Assembly (NCBI GenBank): GCA_002205965.3
Contig: NADL03000471.1
Location: 1-64,000 of the forward strand
Direction of reading: 5' to 3'
Length of the DNA stretch: 64,000 bases
From: Kappaphycus alvarezii
Lineage: Eukaryota > Rhodophyta > Florideophyceae > Gigartinales > Solieriaceae
Part shown: positions 20,801 to 33,224 of the stretch, piece after piece
Layout of the letters: the number at the start of each line of letters is the position of its first letter
How positions within the stretch are numbered: position 1 is the first letter of the stretch
Position numbers and translations under genes: made by a program
The notes under the pieces: model-generated
Told to the model about the DNA's origin: nothing
Seen by the model: only the letters and a program-made list of their open reading frames with translations
The model's database searches: none

Positions 20801-22221
20801 CAATTATCGCATCTTAATGTGAAGGTTGCCGGTCGGCGTTGATCTAAACGGAAAGAGCAGCTTTAACGTTACGATGCGCGAAAAAATCGGCCTATACGCG
20901 TTATGAAATTTCTAGATATACTCCAGAGTGACCATCTTAAAGCGCCCACTGTAAGGATTCCGAGTGATAGAAAAATGGACTCTTTAGGATGTAGAGGGGG
21001 GTCGATACTATTTTAAGGAAGTCCTAAGCGGAGTCACTCTTTCTTTACGAGCTTCTTAGTGAGGATATGAAGATCTTCGTCAGGCTTGTTGTGGATAGTG
21101 CTATTGCAAAACTCGCAGTGGGGACCCTCGGATTTTCAAGTTTTCAGACCTTGTAAATGTGGTCGTTTTCTTGCGGACTTTGAGCTGTAGGTGGAATGAA
21201 TGCTTGCGGTCGCACGGCTTGCAAGAGACTTGAAACGATTTGCCCTTTTTCTTCTTCCTTATACGTCTTGGCTACGCGGTAGATTTTATGCGAAATACCT
21301 TCATTTATTGGCTTCAGTGACTAGTTCTCGAAGCAAGAACTCTAAGAGCTAAAGGCGTCGTGACAGGGGCGGGCAGGTTTCGGACTCGACGAGGTCGATA
21401 CAGCGGAGGAAAAAAGGTAGCAGAAGAAGGTGGTGCGGGTGTAAACGCGGAGTAGAAGGAGAAGGATCCGCGCTACCAGGTTGAATGGCGGCATCGAAGT
21501 TTACCACCGGTGTTGCTGAAGCGGAGGGGTAGCTGTCTCCGGACGTCACTGCAGTAGAGAAAGAAGTCTCTCCTGGTACTTATTCTGCGGGGCTAACTGC
21601 CTCGTTATTGATTAGAGCAGGGACCGAGTTCCGTTCTTGGTCAGAGTAAAGCTCTGAACGGAACATGTCTTCCAAGTGGTCAAGGAGCTCACGCAGCGTA
21701 GACAATAGGAACCAACTGGTCAGTACTTAGATACCTTTTCTTTACCTGCAATAAAGATGTAGGTTAGCTTACTAGTTATAAGATAGCCCGCAGTGATACC
21801 TAGAACTGCTAGGTAACTAAAGAAAGCTAAAGCTTAAAACAAGAAGTCCCAAAAGAGTAAAGGAATGTAGCAAACGTTACACAACAGAGTAGCGAAAGCC
21901 GAACCTCCAAGACAATCAGCGAACCCAAACACAATCAGGACCAGCAAAATATGCAAGAAGCAATAGCAGTCCAGCTATAGAACTAGACGAAGAGCACAGA
22001 ACAAGATGACAGACCAAGAGGCAGGTAGGAACCCACCAAACACCAAGAAAGATAAGGCGAGTACGAGAAGACAGAGAAGACGACAAGGCAGACAGGAAAA
22101 AACGCAAGACCTACCAAGACCGACCAAGTCCACTGATCAGAACCCAAACCAATTCAATGCAGAGAGGAAAAAAGATGTTAAAATTGCAAGGCGGGGAGAG
22201 GATGAAATATGATTTCCGGAA

Positions 22222-22601
22222 TGTTTTTTCGCCCCGTAGAAGAGCGGGACGAGGACGAATGCAGGCCAGTTTGCGTGTGCTGTACTAAGCACAGCTTGGG
22301 TGAAACACACGAGCAATATTTCTCGGGAGCTTTTTGGTTGTTGCTGCTTGTTGATACTTTTAGTGGTGGTGATGGTGTGCTGGATGCATTAGCATCAATC
22401 TATTCTATAGATCCCTCTAGCTGAGGTGCATAGGTTAGGAGTATACTGTAGACCAAATGCAGTAAAGCTGTATATCCTAACTGAAAGTATAAAGCACAGT
22501 AAAATAATTTGAAATATATCAATTCGAGTCATCGGCGAATAAATTGGAACTGCTTTCGGTTGAAATTGTCCGCTTGATGAAACCATCTTCGAATTATAAC
22601 G
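22222..22601 (-). repeat. Copia-A 5' LTR (right)
   Basis: About 380 bp. Direct repeat partner of 16621-17024, shorter by several small deletions. By eye the two are about three-quarters identical. Confidence 0.75.
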
Positions 22602-23740
22602 GTATTTAAACTCAAAAATGCGCCAAAAAATTAAAATGAGGGTAATTTTGGGGTCGTTTTAATGTACAGAAGAATTACTCTTCATCCACCTTTAAAATGG
22701 AAATTCCACTGCAGAACAACTTGACAGTTACCGATGAGTTCTCCAGTAATATAAATCTTAATGTAGATGGAAGCACGGAAACCGCGAGCCGTTGTCGATT
22801 CAGTAGAAAAGTGGAAGAGGAGGAATCTAGCAACGGAAGTGGCTGCCATTCGTGGCGAGGTACTGCCTGGACGATTAATGCTGGGATATAATTTTGGGCC
22901 TCCAGCTTTCGACCCGTGTGGATCACCTTCTGAGACATCATCCAAGGTCATAGAGAAATGCGCAGAAGCTTTCGCGTCTCGCAGCGGATGCTGTAGTGGA
23001 GGAGTGAAGACTCTCTTGTATCAGAAGTTTAGCTACGTCATTTAATCCACATCTGCGGCGTCTGTAATATATCGTGCCCCGCAACACGCAGTATTCAGTC
23101 ACCCGATTTAAAATTAGATTTGCAGTGATCTGACCTCGTATGTACTGTAGTGTTGCACACACAAATATATAATTGTGATAAAATATCGACAATGTGAGAT
23201 TCCATAAATTACCAGATTGACAACGGGTCAATCAGTAGACAATATCATGGCCAAATGTTTTACCGGCTGCCCATCAAATACGGCAGTCTGAACTAGCCCT
23301 CCGAGGACTCCTTCAGACTACCTACCGTTCGCCAGTTTGCCCCATGATACCAATGGCCTCATAATCACCGAAAGCCGGCGTTTGCGCTGCAATCTCAGCA
23401 TTTGCTGCGAAATTAAACCTCTCTCTGCACCCAAGGGAGAATAAAAAACGTCAAAGACGATCCTGAAAACTTGTCACACTCACACGAAAAGGGTTTGGCA
23501 TCCAAAATTCGAACATGATGAGACGCTTTGGCGACGGACATTGGCGCAGGAAACAGAAAGTGACTTTTTAGCCGTCACCAATGCCAGCGGATATTTTTTA
23601 AAACAAGGAATACTCCCGCTGTTTCGAACCGCAAGGATTCAATACACCTACGGAAGTCCGTGCAAAACAAGCTTAAGTAACAACTGACGTAATATATTGC
23701 TTGAAGCCGTAGATCTACTGGGACTAGCACTGTACTTTCA
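22602..23740. other. No assignable gene
   Basis: The plus-strand frame 22767-23045 (92 codons) is protein-like but unrecognised and has no clear end or start. The overlapping minus frames look like shadows. From 23050 to 23740 I see no coherent ORF, repeat or RNA gene. Confidence 0.3.
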
Positions 23741-24534
23741 TTGAACAAGTGTCAAACTAGAACAGTAATGCACGCGTTTTGGTCTTTTTCTGAGTTCAAT
23801 TTCTGTATGTTTAGACTAAGCGTTGCACTTATTGCACAAAGCAATGACAAAGAAAGAAGCTACTGTTTTCAAAATCACTTGGATTTTGAATCGAATCATG
23901 AAGAGCAAAAAAGCATCTGCAGCACTTTTGAAAAAGAGTAGGAAATTCGGGCCATTTTTGAAAGGAAAGTTTGCCGTCAGCGATGGAGTTCGTTTTAAAT
24001 GCCAGAACTATGGAGACTCAAACCTGCAAAGCACTTACTACGAGAATTATACGCTTTCAGAGGAGGTGATGAACTTATTCGTCTTCAATTTTTTACAGCG
24101 AAATAATTAATGCTATTATCAGCTAATCTGGCAGTTGGCATGATAAAAAGCTTGCGGGAGCTACAAAATTGTACTAAAAAAAGTTATAGGATGATATGAC
24201 CCCTTCGGTCATGGCTATATTGGGTGACTCAACGTTCCTGGAGCGCCCAGATTGTACCAATGGGAAACTGTTATGAGCCCTAAAAATTAACGAGATGGAC
24301 TGCATCCCCGAGTCGGAAAAGATGTCAGAAATCGATCTTATGATGCAACGAGTCATGCTAGGTCAACGTAAAAGGGCGGAATTGACTATTAGAGCGGTAA
24401 AAGATCAATTTCAGCGTCTCAATACGGTACTTAAGTTCGAAACGCAGAAAAGAGAAATCAGTATGGAGCTGACTTGCCGTTTACTTAACTTACGTACAAA
24501 AAAAATGGACAGAAGTCAGAATCTTACGACGTAA
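23741..24534 (+). pseudogene. PIF/Harbinger-like transposase, decayed (copy A)
   Basis: Collinear with the better copy at 52756-53727 but frame-broken. Shared blocks in order: SNLQSTYYENYTLSEEVMNL (copy B NNLQNSYYEGYTTSVEVTNL) near 24030; VMAILGDSTF (copy B VFAILGDSAF, second catalytic Asp) near 24215; RKRAELTIRAVKDQF (copy B KRAAEWGIRAIKGPF, catalytic Glu) near 24380. The blocks lie in different frames with stops between. The DDE superfamily (DDE_Tnp_4-type) assignment rests on the D and E blocks. It is tail-to-tail with the Myb-like gene at 24648-25288. Confidence 0.65.
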
Positions 24535-24647
24535 AACCCCAACGCTGTCATGCAAACCTTACCCTAATGCGCTCGCGCTGCTCCTGCCCGAGGAGTAAAG
24601 TCCGCGAATGCGAGCTTGCGAGCATTAACATGGAAAACCTGTCGGTC

Positions 24648-25288
24648 TCAGAGACGTTCTGATCGATCGAATTTCTTTCCGAAAGCTCTTTTATCTCGTC
24701 CGGATAATGTTTCGACCAGGTGCGGTAGAATAGAATTCATCGCAGTTATCATAGTCTTGGCATAATTACGATTCTGTGCCATCTTCCGCTTCAAAATGTC
24801 TTCTTCTAACCTCAATGCATCCGCAATTAAACCACCTTGGTCAGTATTAGCCCTAGAATCGTTGTTAGCGTTAATTGATTCCGCAATCATAGCTACGCAA
24901 ACCGTCATTGTTTCCATTTGTCAATCAATGATTCCTCTCTTTTGGCTTTCTTAGACACCAGAACCCCTGCGACCATACTGCGCTTGTTACCTCTGGCTCT
25001 CACAATATTTTTTCTCTCTATGACGTTAGTTGCGCCTTCAGTATCGCTACGGTCCCCAATTTCTCCAGTAGAGCCATTTTCATCACTGAGTGTCTGCGCC
25101 ACGCTTTTGCCCTGAATGTCACGAGCAAAATGCTTAGCGTGAAGAAAAACAGAAGGGCAGGATAATTCTCGAGTTTTCTTTCGAGAGTTACAGATTTTGT
25201 AGAACTTCTTTTCTTGATCTCGTGCTGCATGTAACTGCATGCATGTCTGAAGTTCGTCTGCCAAAACAGCCCATAAGTTTTGCTCCAC
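24648..25288 (-). pseudogene. SANT/Myb-like Harbinger partner protein (copy A)
   Basis: Two overlapping frames (25288-24905, 24917-24648) read together. The N-part has W-A-V-L-A...Q...MQLHAARDQEKKFYK and LSCPSVFLHAKHFARDI. These align with the copy at 51845-52521 (DWAAVAAQFQ, MKFDKLVNVKKP, PSCPPRVRQAKQIARDI). The pattern is the Myb/SANT-like DNA-binding domain carried by the second ORF of Harbinger elements, which assists the transposase in binding and nuclear import in known systems. The C-part is helical (LRLEEDILKRKMAQN). It is convergent with the transposase remnant 110 bp away. Confidence 0.6.
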
Positions 25289-25299
25289 TCGTTTCTACT

Positions 25300-26750
25300 T
25301 TCTCAGGAATGTCATGGAAACCATTAAAGTCATTCTTGTTATGGTTTGGCGCTGTAGAGCTTCCTTAGTAACCTCTTTTAGGCGACGGATTCTTTAATAG
25401 AATATTGTTTGCTTCAAAAATGTTGGAGATGATGAGGGAACAATTTCATCTTGACAACTGCTACCAAGATTGATAGCGGGGTGAAGTGTAGTTTTCGATT
25501 TCAGGTAGGCGTTATTCATTTTTAGCAATGCACCAGAATCTACACGGGACTGTAAATGCTGCACAGGACACACTTCATGAGGTTTAATCTCAATGTATAG
25601 GCTGTGACATAGGTAGGACGGCGAGGAGGGGTTTCAGTCAATGCTTGCTTTCGCGCGAAGTTTTGGCGCTCTGATCAGGCCGATTCTTTTCCTGAAGGCC
25701 GTCAAAGCACTGCTGAAGATTTGAGCAACTGGCTCTCTGATGATTTCTGTAATCTCCCAATATACACCATGACTTGCCAATTTTTCTCGGCTCCAACACT
25801 CGAAAACCACACAAACATGTGCCCTCCAATGAAGCTACGCAAAAATTTTTACCGCTCTTGGCAATCATTGCAATCGATTAAGAACAAGAAGTATCCAGAC
25901 AAGATTTTAGAAACACTACGAATTCGTTTTTGAAAAAAACAGCATTGTTTTGCTAGCGCAAAGGAATGGTTTTTGATTTGCCGAATCAATTAAAAACCCT
26001 TATTTTGGATTGGCCCATGAGGGTACCGTGCGCTTGGCCAAAAAATTCCGGGACGACAATGAGTGTGTCAAAATATGATTTCATAATCCTAATTTGAATG
26101 TCCCGCCTAAAGCGACGTCGTGACCTGTTGCACAGTAATCATCACGCGACATGTATTATGCATATTACTGTCAAACAGGCAATTTTCCATATCCTGTACA
26201 GGTAGGAACTCACCATTGAAGAACATCAAATTACTTCTGCATTAGACATACAGTTTCTTGCCTCAGTACTACTGCTTCGGTAGTTGAAACACATCATGTT
26301 TAATATTAGATATAACCATTTCTATTACAACTATTTCAGCCCTTTTGGATCTCAGACAAGCTGCTTTCCGCGGTTCTTGGCATTTGCTGTGAAGTCGCTG
26401 GACGTTACTTATTGATGATTGCTGACGATGAAGATGTTATCTACAAACAAGGTATATATTGCGGAATGGTGAGGATAGTTTACTTCGACTAACACTGTAC
26501 CCATGTATATATTTACAATTTGTAGTAGCCCATTCTCCTACTACACGTGACTTTCCGTACAAGGGATCACCAAAGTATATAATGATACTGCAAAGTACGT
26601 AAAATCAACCTATTAATTTTGTTATGCTACTCGCTGAAAACGTGGAAACAGGTTTCAAGGTTGGAGTCTGAAATCGGAGACAATAAAGGTCAAGCTTCAT
26701 TTCCAACACTGATAAGGAACCAGTTTTTTGCTGTGACTTACCTCAACATG
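25300..26750. other. No assignable gene
   Basis: Short ORFs at 25638-25868 (minus) and 25721-25933 (plus) overlap and neither is recognisable. A small imperfect inverted repeat (GGTTTTTGATT ... AATTAAAAACC) lies at 25967-26000. I could not find terminal inverted repeats for the Harbinger copy here. Otherwise nothing. Confidence 0.3.
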
Positions 26751-26754
26751 AGAA

Positions 26755-29330
26755 CTAATTCCATAATATACTGAATGCCGTGACTAAACAGTTTCGGATG
26801 TTCACAAGATCTTCATCGCATTTTAATCGTTGCCACATTATTAACACAGCCGTGTTGGCCGGCCAACGTGATTCAAACAAACTTGGTGGGAGGCGCGTCG
26901 CTCTGAGAATAGCAACCAAGGAATATTCATTGACTTCTAAAATGGTTCTCGGTTTGGAAAGGCTGGTTGATAAGATCCGAATCTGTGCAAAAAAGAAACG
27001 CTTGCGTATTTCAACATCTTTCACAAAACTGAAACCTGTAGGCATCTCTTACTAGTACTAGCCGTGGCTACATCAGTGTGAATACCTTCTACACCATTTT
27101 AATGTTGCGATAAGTTACCCCTATCCCCTACGAGATGAGGGACCTGCGAGTGCACCTGCAACCACACCACCTATGAGTTGGAAAATTTTCGATAATCCGT
27201 TTCAGTCCAATAATTTAACCCTCCTTCAATAAAAACGTCCAAAAATCTCACAGCTATACGACAATTGTATGAAAACCTGACTCTTGAAGGAAGTTTGGTC
27301 AACCCATCTTGCTTAGCGCTAATGCAAGATTGACATTGCAACAGGTGATGGCGATCACCATTCAAATCTCCAATATAAAAGTAATATGATACCGACAATA
27401 TCCGAGATTCCGTCCCTGCTCGCAGCAGTTACATGTTGACAACGACGTGATGTAATGTATATGGTACATAGATCACTAGGTTTTGAAGAATGGCTCCATA
27501 CTTGTATCCTTTCGAGATGAGTCCCTTGCACCCTTTCCTTCCCCTGAGAGATAAGGATTTATATGAAATGAAAGGAATACATTTGATAAGTATTTTGAAC
27601 TCAATTTCGATATAATTGGACTGCATAAGTACTTCTGCAGTTTCCAATGTTGTTCGGGTTAGACTACCATATGTCATCCAAGTGTTCCCAAGAATTCCGC
27701 ATGACGTAAAGCCATCGCATGTGTTTTGAATTGATAAATTTTTATCAATTCGGTCACCATAGAAAAGCAATTGTCACGAATATTAAGTTCCACAGTTGTA
27801 CCGGGTTTGGTGGAGACAGACGTTCCATTATCTTCAATGCATGTGGAAGTACTGTAATCTAATACATACCATCTATTTGTGACTATGGGACGTTTTTCAG
27901 TTGTTTGATACCGATAAATACCCTGGAATTCCACAAGTCAAGTTTTCACCGATAGGATTTCTTGTTGAGGTAACCATCGTGACACTACAGTTCATGGTTG
28001 GAACAGAATAGGATTGAAGAAATCATACTTAGCCCAAGAGTTGGAAAAGAACAATAAGAATAGTGACCTTTCCCTGTTGCTCTCCAATACTCTCTGTATC
28101 AATGGTACCAGTAATTCGTGGGAGGGATTGCTTGAAACCATATTAATAGCCGTTTTCTTGTAACTCACTCTCACCTTCACTAAGCACGGCAACATATCCT
28201 CTATCTTTTGCATTTCTGAGTACTCCGGAAGCTGCACCTGAGTTACCAACTCTAGTGACCAAACTGATTGGTAATCAATGATTGATGATCATGGACCTTA
28301 ATTTTGCCACTGCATTATGAATCGGAAGCTTAGTCCTTTCTGGCATAGTACTTTCATGTTGTGAACCCAAATTATCCGTATTGTCAAGGTCAATGTCGAC
28401 AGGCATCGGAAATATATCTAATATTACTTCTGTGTTGCAAAAATCAAGATCAATTATTTCCTTGATATACTTGTATATTCGACAGTTAGGTGTACGCTTC
28501 CAGATACAATTGAAACCGCAAGTAATGGATTTTCATTTTTCCAATACTGCAACGGACAGCTGAAGACTTTCATTGTACGTATATGTTGTTTCTCAGCACT
28601 GAGATCTTCATCAGTATCTTCTTCTTGATGAGCATGAGAATCAACTGTGATTTTATGTTTTTCAACATCAATGCGATTGTCATCTCTTATAAGTGGGTCA
28701 ACATTTGGAAAGAGTACTCGGTATTTATTCGATTCAAATGGTGCCAAAATAGTCATCGAAATTTTGTTCCGCGAGCGTATCTTGGTCTCCAACATTACAG
28801 TCATAACCGTACCGGAGAAGGACTGAACGGTTTTTGCAAGTTCCTGTTTCAAACCTTGTCCTGAGCTTGGGAGGATCAATTCTTTGTGTTGTAATTTTTT
28901 TTCAACTGTAGTCAATTCAATTCCACTTTTCTCCTGAATAATACTCTCAGAAATTGCAGTCCAACTTTTTTTTTCGATTTCCGAAGAGCTCTCAGGAAAC
29001 TGAATCGAAAATAACAGTCCTCTCGTATTTGGAAATTTTGAGAAGAATAGACTCAATGCGAAGAGCGAAGTCCGCGGAAATATGAATACTTTTGACCTGG
29101 TACCAGGTTATGGAGAATGTCAGGAATGCACTGCTCAAAAGAAGTACAATACGATGCCAGTCTACATAGTTGGAATTTAAACATAGGTAAAGGTTAGTCC
29201 CATTCATGTGACATGAATTATCATGACACAGAAAGATTGCTGTCGGCAATTGTTCCCTACTCGAAACGTTCACGGAAGCCCGAACATGTTCGCATATCAT
29301 TAACGATGTAATACTACATGGATATAGCAC
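26755..29330 (-). pseudogene. Unidentified long coding block, frame-broken
   Basis: A chain of minus-strand open segments with protein-like content and few opposing ORFs: 29330-28992, 29056-28454 (200 codons), 28249-27992, 27934-27674, 27770-27429, 27398-27171 and 27045-26755. Successive segments overlap or nearly abut in different frames, which suggests one gene of about 800 codons with several one-base indels. The N-part has a Cys-containing stretch (FLCHDNSCHMNGTNLYLC) followed by a hydrophobic segment (RIVLLLSSAFLTFSITW), a possible membrane anchor. Later there is YSTSTCIEDNGTS. I do not recognise any family. It could be TE, virus-derived or host. Confidence 0.35.
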
Positions 29331-30140
29331 AACTGTATTGATAAAGTAGAAACAGAATGAGCTAGATTGATTAAGTTTATTGCTTTTGAATATAGCTTAG
29401 TGTAGAAATCTACGCTTGCGGCGACAAATTTGATGCTGATTATTCTGCATGACCCAATCTCCCATACTACTTAGCCAAAATCAAAGTCTCGGAGCGAAAA
29501 TTCTGTAGCTACCAGAGGCTTCCTTGGATACTGGTGCCACTAAGAAGAAAGTTTTCACCCTATCAAAGTGCAATCGTTATGTCAGCATACCATTCAGCAA
29601 AACGTGCTGATTACGGACAAAGCTGATCACTTTTAGCCGGCAATGACAATGTGCTCCACCTGCTACCCATGATGGCATTTGATACATAAGTAGCGATTGG
29701 AAAGGTGATTTCACGTGTTTATGTTGAGATTATTCCATTAATAATGTTTTTGATGATTATGGATATTAAAAATCAATCTAGATCGAGATACGGATCTATT
29801 TCAAATTCACACGAAAGACTTTGGAACGAGATCTACTGTTGATAGTAAAATGGGCATTGTGGGTAGTTCTGTACGAGGAATGTGAATTAAAAGGTGTAGT
29901 CAGTGAAGATGGAAAAAATTATTGAAGTGTTCCACCTCCAAATTTAGCGACTTCCGCTAGTGTGATGAAGTAACCAGTCATGGTTGAGGTAGATCTCTAC
30001 CATTGTTGCAAGTTTGCCGCCAATGAGTATCCATTTCCCTGCAAATTACTTACACCTACGTTTAATCTTCCCATTATCCATCTTCCTTGTTATCATTCCG
30101 CTCTTACCTCACTTCCTTAACGCCTAAGTAGCCCCCTTTT
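29331..30140. other. Intergenic, nothing assigned
   Basis: No ORF, repeat or RNA gene recognised between the minus-strand block and the plus-strand Pro/Thr-rich block. It would hold both promoters if those are genes. Confidence 0.3.
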
Positions 30141-30145
30141 CCTCT

Positions 30146-30810
30146 CAAAACACAGACAACGTCTCGCCTGGTCCCTTTCGCGTCCACGATTCACTACCCA
30201 ATAACCTCAACGTCTCTCCTGCTTCTGTTTGAACCCCCTCTTTGCCATCAGAAAATAACAACGCACCATCTAGTACTATTCTAAAACCCCCCAGAATTAA
30301 TTCGTTGAAAAACAATACCTCAAGTCTGGTGTCGGCACACCCGCCTTCAACAAACAAACTATCAACTCTCAGAAAAACACGTCAACTTTTCCGGCTCCGA
30401 CCCCCCTCCACCTGCCAACAACACCCCCACCTCTTCTGTTCCCGTTCTGTCCCCCACCGACTACCCACACAACAACCACTTCCGCAGCTGTTCCGGCTCC
30501 AATCCCTCCCCACATATCAACAACAACATCGCCTCCCTCCCCTGTTCCCGATCCGTTTCCCCCGCAGACTACCAAGACCGAAACCAACTCTCATGTTTCG
30601 GCTCCGCACCCCCCACCGACTTCCAACAACAAAAAAACTTCCTACTGTTTTGGCTCTGCACCCTTCGCTGCCTTTCAACAACAACAAATCCGCTCCTGTT
30701 TTCTATCCGTCCGCCCTACCACCTACCAACACCACAAAAAGCTCTCCTGTGACGGATACCTGCATCAAGGATGGGGGACGTGAGCCTAGAATGTTATGTC
30801 GACCCTAGGG
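30146..30810 (+). CDS. Pro/Thr/Ser-rich tandem-repeat coding stretch
   Basis: The DNA from about 30370 to 30735 is built of about seven imperfect units of 50-60 bp. Each unit has a TCTGTTCC(G/C)GCTCCG-type start and ends in (C)CACCGACTACCAACAACA. In one frame this gives repeated PVPAP...PPTT-like motifs; the open 188-codon frame (30242-30808) gives RLPT/FRLR versions instead. Which frame is used is unclear because of indels. The composition fits a linker or wall/mucin-like segment. It is unrecognised, and may join the plus-strand pieces to the right. Confidence 0.35.
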
Positions 30811-30989
30811 GGTGACCTCCTCCGCTAGCTGGAAAATTTATACGGAATTCCAGGTACTTTGGCAGTTGCATCGGGACGACCCAAGGACGAAAGGATAAGG
30901 AGGGATATGGTACGGTTCTAAAGTTATTTGACTGTGATCCCCCTGCAACTCGTGACGCTCGGGAGTTGTTCGAGAAATAAAGTGCTACC

Positions 30990-31225
30990 TGGTACCCGAA
31001 GGTCTGATATCAGCAGAAATATCCGTCGTCGATAATCTGGACGTCTATAATATTGACTCAATGCGAGATTTCATCGGTTTATCTCGTGAACAGATGGCAA
31101 GTAAGAATAGGCTGATCTTGGCGGATTATTTACAATATGGACCCTTTCATCAATTCTGTGTGAGTTGCGATCATTTTTATGAGTGCTACTGCCGTCAGTA
31201 ACCTGAAATGTGGATGCAATCACGA
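30990..31225 (+). CDS. Unrecognised plus-strand coding piece
   Basis: One frame stays open and protein-like from about 30985 to 31200: CYLVPEGLISAE, DFIGLSREQMASK, and a Cys pattern FCVSCDHFYECYC at its end. It follows the Pro/Thr block on the same strand, so it may be the next part of the same gene. No start codon is evident. It resembles nothing I can name. 31226-32270 holds short plus-strand pieces in shifting frames. Confidence 0.25.
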
Positions 31226-32274
31226 AATTTTCATCTTGAGGTCACTGTTTGTCAAAGTGAGGATCTGTGGAGTGACTGCCTAATGTTTCTGCACAAAGAC
31301 ATTGAACAAGCATAACTCCCCGTTCCCATGCCACTAAGAATGCGATTTTTTCATGATATAATAGCCTGCTTCCAAAAGCGCTATGGGACCATGGAGAACT
31401 GGGAGAAAGATGAGGTTGATCCACTCAAGTTGAGAGTTCAAGGAGTACATAATCTTTTATGATTGAGTCATGGTACTATGAATGTATACTTGGTGGGCGG
31501 CAATTATTGTGGATCAAGCCACGATACAGAAACTAGAGAGGTGCTTTTCGCATGTTTAGTTTAGGTTCGAGCATACAGCAGTGGTAGTGTTGAGGTTCAT
31601 GAAGGATATAGGGTCAAGAGAGAAGTCCTACAGAAGCAAGATCTATTTCACGGATGAATTGGAACCGGTGAGTTCCTTTATTGGAAGTGTAGAAGGGACG
31701 GGGATGAGAACTCGGGAGTTGGTGCGGTACCGGACAACTTCGTTTTGGAGGTCGACCATGACGCACCGACAGGACAAGTGTGGGCGGTAAGTATGACAAG
31801 GAAGGTATTTCTTTTGAAGGTGAAAGGTAATAGTGGGCGAGGAGGCGAGTTGTTACGCCACACCTTTCCTAGTAATATACAGAGGAAGAATGGAATCAGT
31901 TCCCGGTAATAAATATGCTAGCTATGATTCAGAACTGGTTATCAAAGGACAGTCATATAAAATTGTAATATCTAATCACCAAGCTGTATGAAATGGCACG
32001 GGAGTATCTTGACAATTACGTTAGGACAGCAGGCTCTTAACGCGATGCGAGACAGAAGCCAACCGCATGGGGCGTTCCGTGCGTGACGCTCTGCACCAAC
32101 ATGTCGATTTCGAGTTGGATAACGTGGATGGAAGAGGAATGGGACACTACCGTATACCATTCCTCTGTACCGAGGATTAAAAACGAAGGGTATAATTACG
32201 ATAGAGGCGGATATTCAAGTGTTGGGTGTGTTGCCTACAAACGCGGCAGGTGAGATCAAGGAGGCAGTGGTCGT

Positions 32275-32700
32275 TACTTGGCGAACGGGGAATATTATGG
32301 GAGTAACAGAAGAGGCGTAGATCGGTCGCCGCAGAGAGTAGAATACAAAAGCAGCGGCACCACAGCGCAAGATTCATATCTTGATCGTGAGCCCTATCCA
32401 GCCACGACGCCCATAGACCTTTCTGGTGGTGTTCGTATGTCAAATCATCCTTACTATGGTACTTATACAGTACCGGCGCATTAGGGAGGCACTTCTTCGG
32501 GTCAAGAAAATGCTGGATCGCGTAATCGCAACCATTGCAGTAATGGTTATCCAAATGCTGGTACAAACAACAGAAAAAATAACGATAAGTATGCGGGTAG
32601 CTGCAACAGACAACATGAGGATATATATGCGGGTACCAGCAACATGCAACGTGAAGATCCCTATACTAACACCAGACACTAGGAACCGTTTCGTCCTTTG
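32275..32700 (+). CDS. Asn/Gly/Ser/Tyr-rich low-complexity piece
   Basis: Frames in this stretch give Asn- and Gly-rich sequence (NGEYYGSNRRG; then, after a stop, GSRNRNHCSNGYPNAGTNN and KYAGSC/IYAGTSN repeats). The repeated (D/I)YAG(S/T) motif points to short tandem DNA repeats around 32590-32650. No domain. It may be the C-terminal tail of the gene to the left. From 32760 to 33220 I assign nothing. Confidence 0.25.
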
Positions 32701-33224
32701 AATTACGAGTTCATAACAAGGCACGTGACGTGCCAATGTTACAGATTGGTAAAGCAGTATGCTTACGCTTGTCAAATCACTACTCCGACATTCCCCTGAT
32801 ATTACAGGTCTTCCTCCTCACCCTCAAGCCCCCGCACTCTTGTCCTCGCTCGATGCAGTGATGCTCATGTCCCTTCATCATTTGGGTTTAATAAACTCGA
32901 AGCGTACCTCGCTTAAGGCAGCATCACATCATGTTCGAAAGACGGAACAATTACGGTATCTACATTTTCATACTGACCTCCAGTACTTTCTGTCCTTTCT
33001 CTCGAGTACCCGGCTTCCTGTTAATCTAGGTCAATGACTTCTTTGTCATTCAATCGGATGCATTTTGTCGCAAGTTGGGTGGCAGCTGACATCAGAGACG
33101 GCATGGAAGACGCGAGTTTACAGTAGCCGCATCTGACACAGTCTGCATCTACAATTATCCCAGCTACGAACTTCGATTCACCTAAAAACTGAGAAAAAGG
33201 TTACCGAAATAGAACAACAAGTGC

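Larger units (their letters stand above)
16621..22601 (-). mobile_element. Old Copia LTR retrotransposon, degenerate (copia-A)
   Basis: Direct repeats at 16621-17024 and 22222-22601 bracket gag, integrase, RT and RNase H remnants in Copia order on the minus strand. The repeats begin TGTT on the plus strand and end ..TAAC-like, so the termini were probably TGTTA...TAACA. The copies differ by many substitutions and indels, which indicates an old insertion. A purine-rich tract (complement of TTTCCCACCTTCTCTG, 17024-17040) abuts the 3' LTR as a polypurine tract would. No clear target-site duplication survives. Every coding segment contains stops and frameshifts. Confidence 0.75.

Noticed and set aside
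21916..22212. Plus-strand Arg/Lys/Gln-rich ORF next to the copia-A LTR
   Set aside because: The opposite strand and neighbouring frames are equally open and low in complexity. It sits in the leader of a dead retrotransposon.
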